This document shows positions 53,757 through 62,884 of a stretch of 64,000 nucleotides of DNA, piece by piece. The stretch lies in assembly GCF_037908215.1 (NCBI RefSeq), contig NZ_JBBLZC010000009.1, forward strand, positions 112,475-176,474, in the 5' to 3' direction. The stretch is from Benzoatithermus flavus (GTDB taxonomy: Bacteria; Pseudomonadota; Alphaproteobacteria; Geminicoccales; Geminicoccaceae). Position numbers and translations under genes: made by a program. The notes under the pieces were generated by a model. The model saw only the letters and a program-made list of their open reading frames with translations. It was not told the DNA's origin and made no database searches. The number at the start of each line of letters is the position of its first letter. Within the stretch, counting starts at the first letter, position 1.

Positions 53757-54560
53757 ATGTCGCTTCGGATCACCACCTGGAACGCCAACTCGATCCGCCT
53801 GCGGGAAAGCTCGCTCAAACGGATCGTGGCGGAGATCCGGCCGGACGTGCTGTGCCTGCAGGAGATCAAGGTCGAGGACGACAAGTTCCCTTACGATCTC
53901 TGCCGCGAGCTCGGCTTCCCGCACCTGCACGTTCACGGCCAGAAGGCCTATCACGGCGTCGCCGTGCTCTCGAAGCTGCCGCTCGAGCAGTGCCATGCCC
54001 GGAAATGGTGCGGTAACGGCGATTGCCGGCACGCGATCTGCACGTTGCCGGGCGGGATCGAGCTGCACAATTTCTATATCCCGGCCGGGGGCGACATCCC
54101 CGATCCGGAAGCGAACCCCAAGTTCCGCCACAAGCTCGACATGCTGGAGGAGCTCACCGGCTATTTCGGCGGACGCAAGGGCGATGGGGCCAGGATGGTG
54201 GTCCTGGGCGATCTCAACATCGCCCCGCTCGAGACCGACGTGTGGAGCCACAGGCAGCTCCTCGACGTCGTCTCGCACACGCCGGTCGAGACCGAGGGGC
54301 TGATCCGGCTGCAGGAGGCGTACGGGTTCGTCGACGCGGTGCGCACGGTGATCCCGCCCTCGCAGAAGCTCTTCACCTGGTGGTCCTACCGCAACCGGGA
54401 CTGGGACGCCTCCGACCGCGGCCGCCGGCTCGACCATATCTGGCTCTCGCCGGCACTGGCGCCGCATCTCGTCACGGCCGAGGTCCGGCGCGCGGCGCGC
54501 GGCTGGGAGAACCCGAGCGACCACGTGCCGGTGACGGTGGAGCTCTCGGTCCGGCCATGA
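53757..54560 (+). CDS. xth: Exodeoxyribonuclease III / AP endonuclease
   Basis: 267-aa base-excision repair enzyme of the exonuclease III family. Motifs: ITTWNANSIRLR, LCLQEIKVEDDKFP (catalytic Glu), NFYIPAGGDIP, VVLGDLNIAP (catalytic Asp/Asn), and C-terminal RLDHIWLS and NPSDHVPV (Asp-His). ATG 53757 gives the canonical start (MSLRITTWNAN); the frame is open upstream. It overlaps pdxA by 4 bp. Confidence 0.93.
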   Translation: MSLRITTWNANSIRLRESSLKRIVAEIRPDVLCLQEIKVEDDKFPYDLCRELGFPHLHVHGQKAYHGVAVLSKLPLEQCHARKWCGNGDCRHAICTLPGGIELHNFYIPAGGDIPDPEANPKFRHKLDMLEELTGYFGGRKGDGARMVVLGDLNIAPLETDVWSHRQLLDVVSHTPVETEGLIRLQEAYGFVDAVRTVIPPSQKLFTWWSYRNRDWDASDRGRRLDHIWLSPALAPHLVTAEVRRAARGWENPSDHVPVTVELSVRP

Positions 54561-55600
54561 CCGCGCTTCAGCGCCCGCCGCTCGCGATCACCATGGGCGA
54601 GCCCGCCGGGATCGGCGGCGAGATCCTGCTGGCAGCGTGGCAGGCGCTCGCCGCGACCGGGCCCGCGTTCGTGGCGCTGGACGATCCGGACCGGCTGACG
54701 CGGCTGGCCGCAGGACTCGGCTGGCCCGTCCCGATCCGCGCCGTGGCGAGCCCGGGCGAGGCCGTCGCGGTCTTCCCCCGTGCGCTTCCGGTCCTGCCGC
54801 TGAGCCGGTCGGTCGAGGCGACGCCCGGCCGTCCGGAGCCGCGCCATGCGCCCATGGCACTCGAGAGCATCGAGCGGGCGGTGAGCCTGACCCGGGCGGG
54901 CGAGACGGCGGCCGTGGTCACGAATCCGATCCAGAAGAGCACGCTCTATGCGGCGGGCTTCCGCTTTCCCGGCCATACCGAGTACCTGGCCGAGCTCGCC
55001 GGCGGCTGCCGGGTCGTGATGATGCTGGTCGGGCCGTCGCTGCGCGTCGTGCCGCTCACGATCCACGTGGCACTCGCGGCGGTGCCGCGGATCCTGAACC
55101 CGGCGCTCATCGTCGGGCAGGGGCGGATCGTGGCCCGTGCGCTGCGCTCCGACTTCGGCATCGAGCGGCCCCGGCTCGCCTTCGCCGGGCTCAACCCCCA
55201 TGCCGGGGAGGACGGGGCCATGGGCGACGAGGAGGCGAGGCTGATCGTACCCGCACTCGCGAGCCTGCGGGCCGAGGGCATCGACGTGCGCGGGCCGCTG
55301 CCGGCCGACACCATGTTCCACGTCCACGCGCGCAGCCGCTACGACGTCGCCTTGTGCATGTACCACGACCAGGCGCTGATCCCGATCAAAACCCTCGATT
55401 TCGACGAGGGGGTCAACGTCACGCTGGGCCTGCCCTTCGTGCGCACCTCGCCCGACCACGGCACGGCGCTCGACATCGCCGGCAAGGGCGTCGCCCGGCC
55501 GCAGAGCCTGATCGCCGCCATCCGCCTCGCCGCCGAGACGGCGGAACGCCGGCACGCGGCGGCCGGCGGGGCCGATCCGGGATCGGCCGCGGGCGGATGA
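54557..55600 (+). CDS. pdxA: 4-hydroxythreonine-4-phosphate dehydrogenase
   Basis: 347-aa NAD-dependent dehydrogenase that acts just before PdxJ in the long (DXP-dependent) route to pyridoxal phosphate. PLAITMGEPAGIGGEILLAA at the start, GHTEYLAELAG in the middle, and the metal/substrate segments LNPHAGEDGAMGDEE and MYHDQALIPIK are intact. The start overlaps xth by 4 bp. Its partner gene pdxJ is 1.7 kb downstream on the same strand. Confidence 0.93.
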   Translation: MTALQRPPLAITMGEPAGIGGEILLAAWQALAATGPAFVALDDPDRLTRLAAGLGWPVPIRAVASPGEAVAVFPRALPVLPLSRSVEATPGRPEPRHAPMALESIERAVSLTRAGETAAVVTNPIQKSTLYAAGFRFPGHTEYLAELAGGCRVVMMLVGPSLRVVPLTIHVALAAVPRILNPALIVGQGRIVARALRSDFGIERPRLAFAGLNPHAGEDGAMGDEEARLIVPALASLRAEGIDVRGPLPADTMFHVHARSRYDVALCMYHDQALIPIKTLDFDEGVNVTLGLPFVRTSPDHGTALDIAGKGVARPQSLIAAIRLAAETAERRHAAAGGADPGSAAGG

Positions 55601-55611
55601 GGAGCGGCGGC

Positions 55612-56940
55612 ATGGCTGGCTCGCGGCGTCGCCAGGGTCTGGCCTCGGGTCTGACGCTCTCGTTCCTGCTCGTCGCCGCCTGCAGCGCCACGGACGGGAA
55701 CGGCTCGGGCCTGTCGTGGAAGTCCGGCAACTGGGTCAACGGCGACAGCGACCGGCTACAGCGGTTCGAGGCGATGCGGGGGCGGCCGTCCGATGCGGTG
55801 ACACAGTCCCTGCGCGGCAAGGACACGTGGGCCGAGCACGCGGGTGCCCGCAGCGAGGCCGAGGTCGAGCGCGAGTTCCGGCGATCCCCGAGCGACTGGC
55901 GCGCGACCCCGCCGACCTTCGCCGGCATTTTCGAGGGCTCCGCCTGGATGGCGCACGTCTGGGGCGGTTACCCGGCGACCGAGCATCGCCGGCGAATCAT
56001 CCACCTCGCCTGGATGAACGTCGTGCCGCGCACGGTCGGCAATGGCTGGGAGAACGGCCGCTACCGCAACCCCGAGATCTGGCGGCAGATCAAGGAGGGC
56101 GCCGCTGACAGGTACATGTTCCTACTGGGTCGCAAGTTCGCCTATCTCGACGAGAGATACGGCGATACGCGCTATCCCATGACCATCGACCTGGGCTACG
56201 AGTGGACCATCCCTTCTCATCCGGATCTGCCCGAGGGGTCCTATCGCGTCGGCGACACCACGCACTACACCTATCGGGATTTTCCCTATGGCTGGTCCCG
56301 TCTGGTCCGGGTATTCAAGGAGGGCTACAAGTACCAGCGCGGCGGCCGACCCTGCAGCTACCGCTTCGCCTGGCGGCCGCAGCTCCGCTTCGTCGCCCTC
56401 GACCGTACGAGCAGCGAGAACCGGCTCGTCCGCCACGAAGAGCTGTGGCCCAACCTGGCGCAGGACTGGATCATCGCCGAGGACGTGGTGATCGACGGTG
56501 TGAAGGTGCTGCCGGCGGGTCCGATCGGCCGGGCCGCGGACATCCTCGCCGTCTCCTGGCACGACAGCTCCAGGGAGCGGGTGCGCGGCTCGAGCAGCAC
56601 CGCCCCGGGCAACAACTGGCAGCAGATCCTGGACGGCTTTCCGACCCACTGGGGCCTGCAGGAGGCTGCCGACTTCGCGGCGCGCCAGGGCGTGCTGCTG
56701 GCGCTGCCGGAGTGGGCCGCGCGCGGCGCCTCGCATCCGCCCGCCTCGCCCTATCCGGGCGACGTCTATCGCTTCACCTTCGCATTCTTGAAGAGGAACG
56801 CGGGCATCCTCGCCTATGAGACGGTGTTCGACCAGGGCTCGGGCAATCTATACCGTCCCTGGACGCCGACGCCGCCATCCCCCGAGCAGGACCCGCTGCG
56901 GGTCTATCGCGAACTCTGGGGGAGCGGACCGGGTGCCTGA
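55612..56940 (+). CDS. Lipoprotein resembling glycoside hydrolase family 26-like enzymes
   Basis: 442 aa. Lipobox LLVAACS at the end of the signal peptide. The mature part carries FEAMRGRPSDAV near its start, PRTVGNGWENGRYRNPEIW (an Asn-Gly-Trp-Glu-Asn motif like the acid/base region), and near the C-terminus THWGLQEAADFAARQGVLLALPEWA, where LPEW places the likely nucleophile Glu, a pattern of secreted GH26-like/endoglucanase-type proteins in related bacteria. Substrate unknown. ATG 55612 follows GGAG by 7 bp; ATG 55597 overlapping pdxA is the alternative. It lies between two vitamin-B6 genes without obvious link to the pathway. Confidence 0.65.
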   Translation: MAGSRRRQGLASGLTLSFLLVAACSATDGNGSGLSWKSGNWVNGDSDRLQRFEAMRGRPSDAVTQSLRGKDTWAEHAGARSEAEVEREFRRSPSDWRATPPTFAGIFEGSAWMAHVWGGYPATEHRRRIIHLAWMNVVPRTVGNGWENGRYRNPEIWRQIKEGAADRYMFLLGRKFAYLDERYGDTRYPMTIDLGYEWTIPSHPDLPEGSYRVGDTTHYTYRDFPYGWSRLVRVFKEGYKYQRGGRPCSYRFAWRPQLRFVALDRTSSENRLVRHEELWPNLAQDWIIAEDVVIDGVKVLPAGPIGRAADILAVSWHDSSRERVRGSSSTAPGNNWQQILDGFPTHWGLQEAADFAARQGVLLALPEWAARGASHPPASPYPGDVYRFTFAFLKRNAGILAYETVFDQGSGNLYRPWTPTPPSPEQDPLRVYRELWGSGPGA

Positions 56941-57258
56941 GGCGGATCGAACGGCGGTTCGTACAGGAGCGGGCCCGATTCCAGCGCCTGCAGGCATCAC
57001 CGGCGCGTCTCGCCGGCATCGGCGGAACGCACGCATCTGGGCAAGCTCGGCTCCGCGTGGCTATACGGACCATCCGACCGACGGGGCTCACCCGCCGAGC
57101 GGTCGGGGTCGTCCGGCGCACGGCCAGGAGGGTCAGCCGCTTCGGCCAGCTTCGGGCAGCCCGCAGCGGACGCCGGAAGCCACTTTTGCCCAGGGCGGGC
57201 TCGACATAAGAAGAAGCGGCCGCGCCGGCGCGCCTTTTCGCATTCGGAGCAATCCCGC
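56941..57258. other. Non-coding gap before pdxJ
   Basis: A 318-bp stretch with no gene, hairpin terminator or recognisable promoter that I can support; the only clear element is the pdxJ ribosome site (GGAG, 9 bp before the ATG). Confidence 0.5.
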
Positions 57259-58029
57259 ATGAGCATCGCCGCCCCTCCCCTGCGCCTGGGCGTCAACCTC
57301 GATCACGTCGCCACGCTGCGGAACGCGCGCGGCGGCGCCCATCCCGACCCCGTGCGCTTCGCCCGTCTGGCGCTCGAGGCCGGGGCCGACAGCATTACCG
57401 TGCACCTGCGCGAGGATCGCCGTCACATCCGCGATGCCGACGTGGAGCGGCTGATGGCGGAGATCCGGGCACCCTTGAACCTCGAGATGGCCGTGACCGA
57501 GGAGATGGTCGGGATCGCCCGCCGGCTCCGGCCGCACGCCACCTGCCTCGTCCCGGAGCGGCGACAGGAGGTGACCACCGAAGGCGGGCTCGACGTGCGC
57601 GGAGCGGGAAGCGCTCTCCGGGATGCGGTCGCAGCGCTCGGCGAGGCCGGCTGCCGGGTGTCGCTGTTCGTGGACCCCGAGCCGGCGCAGCTCGACGCCG
57701 CGGCGGCGGTGGGAGCGCCGGTCGTGGAGCTGCACACCGGCGCTTACTGCGAGGCGCGCGCCGGCGAGGCGCAAGGGCGGGAGCTGGCGCGGCTGCGGGC
57801 GGCGGCCCGGCACGCGGCGGCGATCGGGCTCGAATGCCATGCCGGGCACGGGCTCTCCTATGCCGATGTCCGGCCGGTGGCGGCGATCCCCGAGATCGTC
57901 GAGCTCAACATCGGTCATTTCATCGTCGGCGAGGCGCTCGCGGTGGGCCTCGTCGAGGCGATCCGGCGGATGCGCGCGGTGATGGAGGCGGGCCGGCGCG
58001 ACCTCGCCCGGCCGCATCTGCCGTACTGA
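57259..58029 (+). CDS. pdxJ: Pyridoxine 5'-phosphate synthase
   Basis: 256-aa TIM-barrel enzyme that condenses 1-deoxy-D-xylulose 5-phosphate with the PdxA product to give pyridoxine 5'-phosphate. LGVNLDHVATLRNARGG, the phosphate segment DSITVHLREDRRHI, and the C-terminal GLECHAGHGLSYADV and IVELNIGHFIVGEALAVGL are all intact. In many alphaproteobacteria pdxJ is beside acpS; here it is near pdxA instead. Confidence 0.95.
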   Translation: MSIAAPPLRLGVNLDHVATLRNARGGAHPDPVRFARLALEAGADSITVHLREDRRHIRDADVERLMAEIRAPLNLEMAVTEEMVGIARRLRPHATCLVPERRQEVTTEGGLDVRGAGSALRDAVAALGEAGCRVSLFVDPEPAQLDAAAAVGAPVVELHTGAYCEARAGEAQGRELARLRAAARHAAAIGLECHAGHGLSYADVRPVAAIPEIVELNIGHFIVGEALAVGLVEAIRRMRAVMEAGRRDLARPHLPY

Positions 58030-58042
58030 GGAGGGCGGTCGC

Positions 58043-58969
58043 TTGCGAATCCTGGTGCTGGGCACGGGCGGGGTCGGCGGCTATTTCGGGGCGAGGCTCG
58101 CCGCCGACGGCAACGACGTGATCTTCGTGGCGCGCGGGGCCCATGCCGAGGCGATGCGCACGCAGGGCCTGCGCGTGCTCTCGGCGAACGGCGACCTCCA
58201 CCTCGAGCGGGTGCAGCTCCACGAGGACCGGGCGCGGACCGGGCTCGTCGACATCGTGCTGGTCGCGGTCAAGATGTACGACCTCGAGGCGGCGGCCGAA
58301 ACCCTTCGGCCGCTGCTCCAGATCGACACGGCCGTGGTGCCGCTGCAGAACGGGGTCGAGGCGGCGGCGATCCTCGAGCGGAAGCTCGGGCGGCGCTATG
58401 TCTGCGGCGGGGTGGCCTACATCGCCGCCGGGATCGAAGCACCGGGCGTGATCCGCCACACCGGCACCATGGCGCGGCTCGTGTTCGGCGAGCGGCAGAA
58501 GAACGAGAGCTGGCGGCTCGAGACGCTGGAGGCGGCCTGCCGGGGTGCGGGCATCGACGCGGTGCTCACGGACGCCATCGAGCGCGAGGTCTGGAAGAAG
58601 TTCGTGTTCCTCGCTCCCTTCGCCGCCATCACCTGCCTCGGGCGGACCACGATCGGGGCGGTGCGCGAGGATCCCGTGCTCTGGCCGCGGTTCGTGGCCA
58701 TGGTGGAGGAGGCCGTGGCGGTGGCGCGGGCACGCGGGATAGCACTGCCGGAGGACATCGTGGATGAACGGCTCCAGCTCGCGCGCGGGCTGCCAACCAC
58801 GATGAAGTCGTCGATGCTCCTGGACCTCGAGGCCGGCCGCCGGCTCGAGCTCGACTGGCTCACCGGGGCGGTCCTGCGGCTGGGCGAGGAGGCGGGCATC
58901 GCCACGCCCGCGAGCCGGGAGGCTTACGAGGCGCTCGCCCCTTGGCGAGCCGGCCGGACCGGAACCTGA
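58043..58969 (+). CDS. panE: 2-dehydropantoate 2-reductase family protein
   Basis: 308-aa NADPH-dependent ketopantoate reductase-type enzyme (pantothenate/CoA synthesis). N-terminal nucleotide loop LVLGTGGVGGYFGARLA, LVAVKMYDLEAAAE with the catalytic Lys region, and the C-terminal DLEAGRRLELDWLTGAVLRL. The start is TTG 58043, 13 bp after pdxJ. Many paralogues of this fold act on other 2-keto acids, so PanE is the likely but not certain name. Confidence 0.8.
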   Translation: MRILVLGTGGVGGYFGARLAADGNDVIFVARGAHAEAMRTQGLRVLSANGDLHLERVQLHEDRARTGLVDIVLVAVKMYDLEAAAETLRPLLQIDTAVVPLQNGVEAAAILERKLGRRYVCGGVAYIAAGIEAPGVIRHTGTMARLVFGERQKNESWRLETLEAACRGAGIDAVLTDAIEREVWKKFVFLAPFAAITCLGRTTIGAVREDPVLWPRFVAMVEEAVAVARARGIALPEDIVDERLQLARGLPTTMKSSMLLDLEAGRRLELDWLTGAVLRLGEEAGIATPASREAYEALAPWRAGRTGT

Positions 58970-59038
58970 GCGAGCGGCGGACGGTTGCCTTCCGGCGGAT
59001 ACGGGACCGTGCCGGTCCCGAGCCGGCCGGAGGGAAGC

Positions 59039-59386
59039 ATGGTGATGGGAAAGAGACGGCTCGCGACGGCGGCGCTGGCTCTCGTCGCCGTCGTGCCGGG
59101 CATCGGCAGCGCCCGCGCGCAGACGGCGCAGGGGACGACGCAGGTTCCGCCGCTCGCGACGGAGCCGGTGCCGACCCAGGGCGGCGGTCAGGCCGCGGTG
59201 GGGGCGGCGATCAAGGGATCGGCGCCCGGCCCCGGCGCACCGGAAGCAGCCTCGCCGGGACCGGCGGCACCTTCGCCCGTCGACCAGTCGCAAGCGCAGC
59301 AGGGCGCCCTGCTGAAGCCGGGCGACTGCGCCGGCGACATGGCTGCCGCCGCCGGAGCGAAGCAGCCGTGCCAGCCGAAGCCGTAG
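59039..59386 (+). CDS. Small secreted Pro/Ala-rich protein
   Basis: 115 aa. Signal peptide (LATAALALVAVVPGIGSARAQ) and a mature part that is Gln/Pro/Gly/Ala-rich and low-complexity, with two Cys near the C-terminus (GDCAGDM, QPCQPK). The start ATG 59039 follows GGAGGGAAGC. No family recognised; probably disordered in the periplasm. Confidence 0.6.
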   Translation: MVMGKRRLATAALALVAVVPGIGSARAQTAQGTTQVPPLATEPVPTQGGGQAAVGAAIKGSAPGPGAPEAASPGPAAPSPVDQSQAQQGALLKPGDCAGDMAAAAGAKQPCQPKP

Positions 59387-59410
59387 GGCTGCGGCACCCG
59401 CAGCGAGCCT

Positions 59411-62400
59411 TCACGCTTCCGCCGCCAGCAGGTCGAGCAGCGCTCCGGCGTCCACGAGGTCGGGGGTGTCGAGGCCTTCGGTGAACCAGCCGTAGACGGC
59501 GGTCAGCAGGTCGCGTGCCTCACGCCGCCTGCCCCGATCGCACAGCAGCCGGGCCAGGCTCGTCGCGGCACGCAGCTCGAAGGCGCGCGCTTCCTGCTGG
59601 CGGGCCAGGGCAAGCGCTCGGGCGAGGCAGGTCTCGGCCTCGTCCGGCGCGCCCGCGAGCAGACGCAGCTCGCCCTCGAGCCGGTGCAGCTCGGCCTCGC
59701 AGAATCGCACGTCGGTGCGCGCCACCTCGGCCCGGGCCTCCTCCAGCACCCGCAGGCCGGCAGCCGCCTCGCCGAGGCGGGCGTGGATCGCGGCCAGGAT
59801 GCCGAGATGCAGCGTGCGGTGGAACACGGTGCCGAGCGCATCCAGAAGCTCGATGCCCTCGCGCACGAGCACCGCCCCTTCCCGAGGCTGGCCCTCTTGC
59901 GCCGCCACCCAGCCGCGCATCACGATGCCGTAGCCGCGCCACATCGGCATGTCGTGCTCGGCGGCGAGCGCCAGCACGGCATCGGCATAGCCGCGGACCG
60001 CCGAAACCTCGTGGAGGAACTGCGCCAGCTCCCCGCCGCCGTGGCAGAAGATGTGACCGATCGTGTTGGCGTGCCCGAGCTCGGCGGCGTGCCGGGCCGC
60101 CTCCTGCGCCGCGTGCCGCGCCTGGTCCGGCCGGCCCGTGATCCAGAGCACGAGCGCCAGGAACGACAGCCCCGACGCGCGGGGGTCGGTGATGCAGCGG
60201 GCCGCGAGCGACCGGTCGCGCTCGGGGTCGTAGAGCACGGGGATCTGCGCGAGCTCGGCGTGAGCCGCCTCGAAGGCGCCGAGCTGCATCAGCGCGGCCC
60301 CCATCGCCCGGTGCGCCAGGATCCGGTCGGCAGGGTGCCCGAAACGCTCGGCGAGCGAGTGGCAACGCTCGGCGAAGTGCTTCGCCGCCCGGGTCTCGCC
60401 GCGCACGACGCGGTTGCTGGCGAGGCCGAACAGGGTGGGGCCCAGGCCCTCCGTGTCGCCGCGGCGCTCGCAGAGCGCTGCGGCACGCTCGTAAGCCGTC
60501 GCGACCTGCGGGCCGCTCCAGGCGGAAAGGGCGATCAGGGGCGTGCCGATCGCGAGCTGGAGCTCGAGCTCCAGGCGATCGCGTTCGGTGGAGTCCGGCA
60601 GGCAGGCCAGCAGCTCCAGGCCGCGCCGGAGCTGACGCACGGCTTCCCGATCGGCCGAGCGGTCGGCCGAGCGCCGGCCCGCCTTGAGCCACCAGCGCAC
60701 CGCGCGCTCCGTCTCGCCGGCCTCGGTGAGATGATGCGCGATCAGCTCGGGCGTGGTCTCGGCCTGCTCGGGATGGCGCTCCTCCAGGACCTGCGCGATC
60801 CGGCCGTGGAGCTGCCGCCGCCGCTCGCGCAGGAGCGTGCCGTAGGCCGCATCGCGCACCAGCGCGTGCTTGAAGAGGAAGCCGGCGCGTGGCCCGTTCC
60901 CTTGGGCGAACAGCAGGCCGGCGCGTGTCAGCCGATCCAGGGTCGCGGACAGCTCGCCCTCGCTCCGGCCCGCCACCGCGGCGAGCAGCGCGAAGGAGAA
61001 CTCGCGGCCGATGGCGGCCCCGATCTGGGCCGCGGCTCTGGCTGCCGGGCCGAGCCGGTCGAGGCGCGCCAGCAGCGAGGCGTGGAGCGTGGCCGGGATC
61101 GCGAGCCTCGCTGGCGGGGCCGCGGCGACGACCATCGGGCCGGCTGGGCCACCAGTCTCCAGTACCGCCTTGGTCAGCTCCTCGACGAACAGCGGCACGC
61201 CGTCGGTGCGCTCGGAGATCTCCGCGATCAGCGCATCGGGCAGGTTGGTGTCGCCCGCGACCTGCCGCACCAGCGCGGCACCGTCGCGCCGGTCGAGGCG
61301 GTCGAGCCCGAGCAGGGTCACGTGCGGCCGGTCGATCCAGGGTGGCGCGAGCTCGGGACGGAAGGTGACGACGAGGAGGACCGGCAGGTGCACCACGCGC
61401 TCGACCACGAGGTCGAGCAGCTCGCGCGAGCTGGGGTCGATCCAGTGCACGTCCTCGAAGGTCGTCAGCACCGGCCCGGCCTTCGCCAGACCTTCGAGCT
61501 GGCGCAGGAGTGCGGCGAAGGTCCGCTCGCGCTTCTGCTGCGGGGTGAGCCGCAGCGGGGGCCAACGCCCATCGGGCGGCAACCCCAGCAGCTCGGCCAG
61601 GAGTGCCGTGTCCTCTGCTGTCGGCGCGGCCGGTATCAGAAGATCCTCCAGCCGCGCGAGCTTGGCCGCCGTGCTGTCGCCCTGCGCGAGCCCGGCCGCG
61701 CGCTCGAGCTGCACGATGATCGGATGGAGCGCGCTGTCCTGGTGATGCGGCGAGCAGAAATAGCGCAAGGCGACGTGCGGCACGGATGCCAGCCGCTCCT
61801 CGAGCGCCGCGAGCAGCCGCGACTTGCCGATGCCGGGCTCGCCCGCGATCAGGACCACCCGACCCTCGCCGGCCTCGACCTCCCGCCAGTGCCGGAGCAG
61901 GAGGGCGAGCTCGGCCTCGCGGCCGACGAGCGGTGTGAGAGCGGCGCCATGGAGCGCTTGCGAGCGGCTTTCGGCCGGCCCGGCACCCAGCACGCGCCAG
62001 GCCCGCACCGGCTCGACGAAGCCCTTGGCCGCCACGGCGCCGAGATCGGCGCACACGAACAGCTCGCCGACGAGGCGGCGGGTAGCCTCGGCGATCACGA
62101 CGCTGTCGGGCTCGGCCAGGGCCTGCAGCCGGGCGGCGAGGTTCGGCGTCTCGCCAATCACCGTTTCCTCCTGGGAAGCGCCGCTGCCGATCAGGTCGCC
62201 GACCACGACCAGGCCGGTGGCGATGCCGATGCGGACCCGCAGCGGCTCGCCGGACGGATGCGGCAGCAGCGGCACCGCGGCCGCGAGCAGAAGGCCGGCG
62301 CGGATCGCCCGCTCGGCATCGTCCTCGTGCGCCTGCGGGTAGCCGAAATAGGCGAGCACGCCGTCGCCCATGTACTTGGCGACGAAGCCGCCGGCGGCCG

Positions 62401-62764
62401 TGACGATCCCGGCGACACGCGCATGATAGGCCTTGAGCAGCGCACGCAGGTCCTCGGGATCGAGATCGCGCGACAGCGCCGTCGAGCCGACGAGGTCGGC
62501 GAACATCACCGTGAGCTGGCGCCGCTCGGCCTCGGCGGCATCGGGCCCTGCCGGAGCGCCGGCTGGCAGCGCTGCGATCGCATCGAGCAGCCGGCGCCGG
62601 TGGCCGACCGATGCGACGCCGATCTCCTTCAGGTCCTCGGCCGTGAGCCGCGCGAGCAGGTCGGTATCGACGTCGTGGTCGCGAAACGCCTGCTCATACT
62701 GGCCCAGCCCGAGGTTGCGCAGCCAGGCCCCGAGGTCCAAGCTCCGGCTCCCCTCTCGTCCCAT
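59411..62764 (-). CDS. SAM-class III nucleotidyl cyclase-AAA ATPase-TPR regulatory protein
   Basis: 1117 aa. Order: SAM domain (about 8-65, WLRNLGLGQYEQAFRDHDVD), class III adenylate/guanylate cyclase catalytic domain (about 75-205) with metal Asp in MFADLVGSTALS and YMGDGVLAYFGYP, AAA-type ATPase with Walker A GEPGIGKSRLL (about 305-315), then an extended helical/TPR region (about 600-1117). This is the adenylate cyclase-ATPase fusion found in alphaproteobacteria and actinobacteria. It probably makes cAMP in response to protein-protein signals. It is antisense to a very long shadow frame and convergent with the small secreted protein gene. Confidence 0.9.
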   Translation of the reverse strand: MGREGSRSLDLGAWLRNLGLGQYEQAFRDHDVDTDLLARLTAEDLKEIGVASVGHRRRLLDAIAALPAGAPAGPDAAEAERRQLTVMFADLVGSTALSRDLDPEDLRALLKAYHARVAGIVTAAGGFVAKYMGDGVLAYFGYPQAHEDDAERAIRAGLLLAAAVPLLPHPSGEPLRVRIGIATGLVVVGDLIGSGASQEETVIGETPNLAARLQALAEPDSVVIAEATRRLVGELFVCADLGAVAAKGFVEPVRAWRVLGAGPAESRSQALHGAALTPLVGREAELALLLRHWREVEAGEGRVVLIAGEPGIGKSRLLAALEERLASVPHVALRYFCSPHHQDSALHPIIVQLERAAGLAQGDSTAAKLARLEDLLIPAAPTAEDTALLAELLGLPPDGRWPPLRLTPQQKRERTFAALLRQLEGLAKAGPVLTTFEDVHWIDPSSRELLDLVVERVVHLPVLLVVTFRPELAPPWIDRPHVTLLGLDRLDRRDGAALVRQVAGDTNLPDALIAEISERTDGVPLFVEELTKAVLETGGPAGPMVVAAAPPARLAIPATLHASLLARLDRLGPAARAAAQIGAAIGREFSFALLAAVAGRSEGELSATLDRLTRAGLLFAQGNGPRAGFLFKHALVRDAAYGTLLRERRRQLHGRIAQVLEERHPEQAETTPELIAHHLTEAGETERAVRWWLKAGRRSADRSADREAVRQLRRGLELLACLPDSTERDRLELELQLAIGTPLIALSAWSGPQVATAYERAAALCERRGDTEGLGPTLFGLASNRVVRGETRAAKHFAERCHSLAERFGHPADRILAHRAMGAALMQLGAFEAAHAELAQIPVLYDPERDRSLAARCITDPRASGLSFLALVLWITGRPDQARHAAQEAARHAAELGHANTIGHIFCHGGGELAQFLHEVSAVRGYADAVLALAAEHDMPMWRGYGIVMRGWVAAQEGQPREGAVLVREGIELLDALGTVFHRTLHLGILAAIHARLGEAAAGLRVLEEARAEVARTDVRFCEAELHRLEGELRLLAGAPDEAETCLARALALARQQEARAFELRAATSLARLLCDRGRRREARDLLTAVYGWFTEGLDTPDLVDAGALLDLLAAEA

Positions 62765-62884
62765 AAGGGCTATGGGGAGGCAGTCTAGCGCAGGGACGGC
62801 GCTGGAGCGGGACGAATCTCGGCCCGGCCGAAGAAAAGGCTCCCGGAGCGGCCGGTCCGGGAGCCGGAGGATGCACCCGTCGCC

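Noticed and set aside
59684..62788. Plus-strand frame of 1034 codons opposite the cyclase-ATPase gene
   Set aside because: Same GC-skew artefact; the minus strand has SAM, cyclase and Walker motifs.
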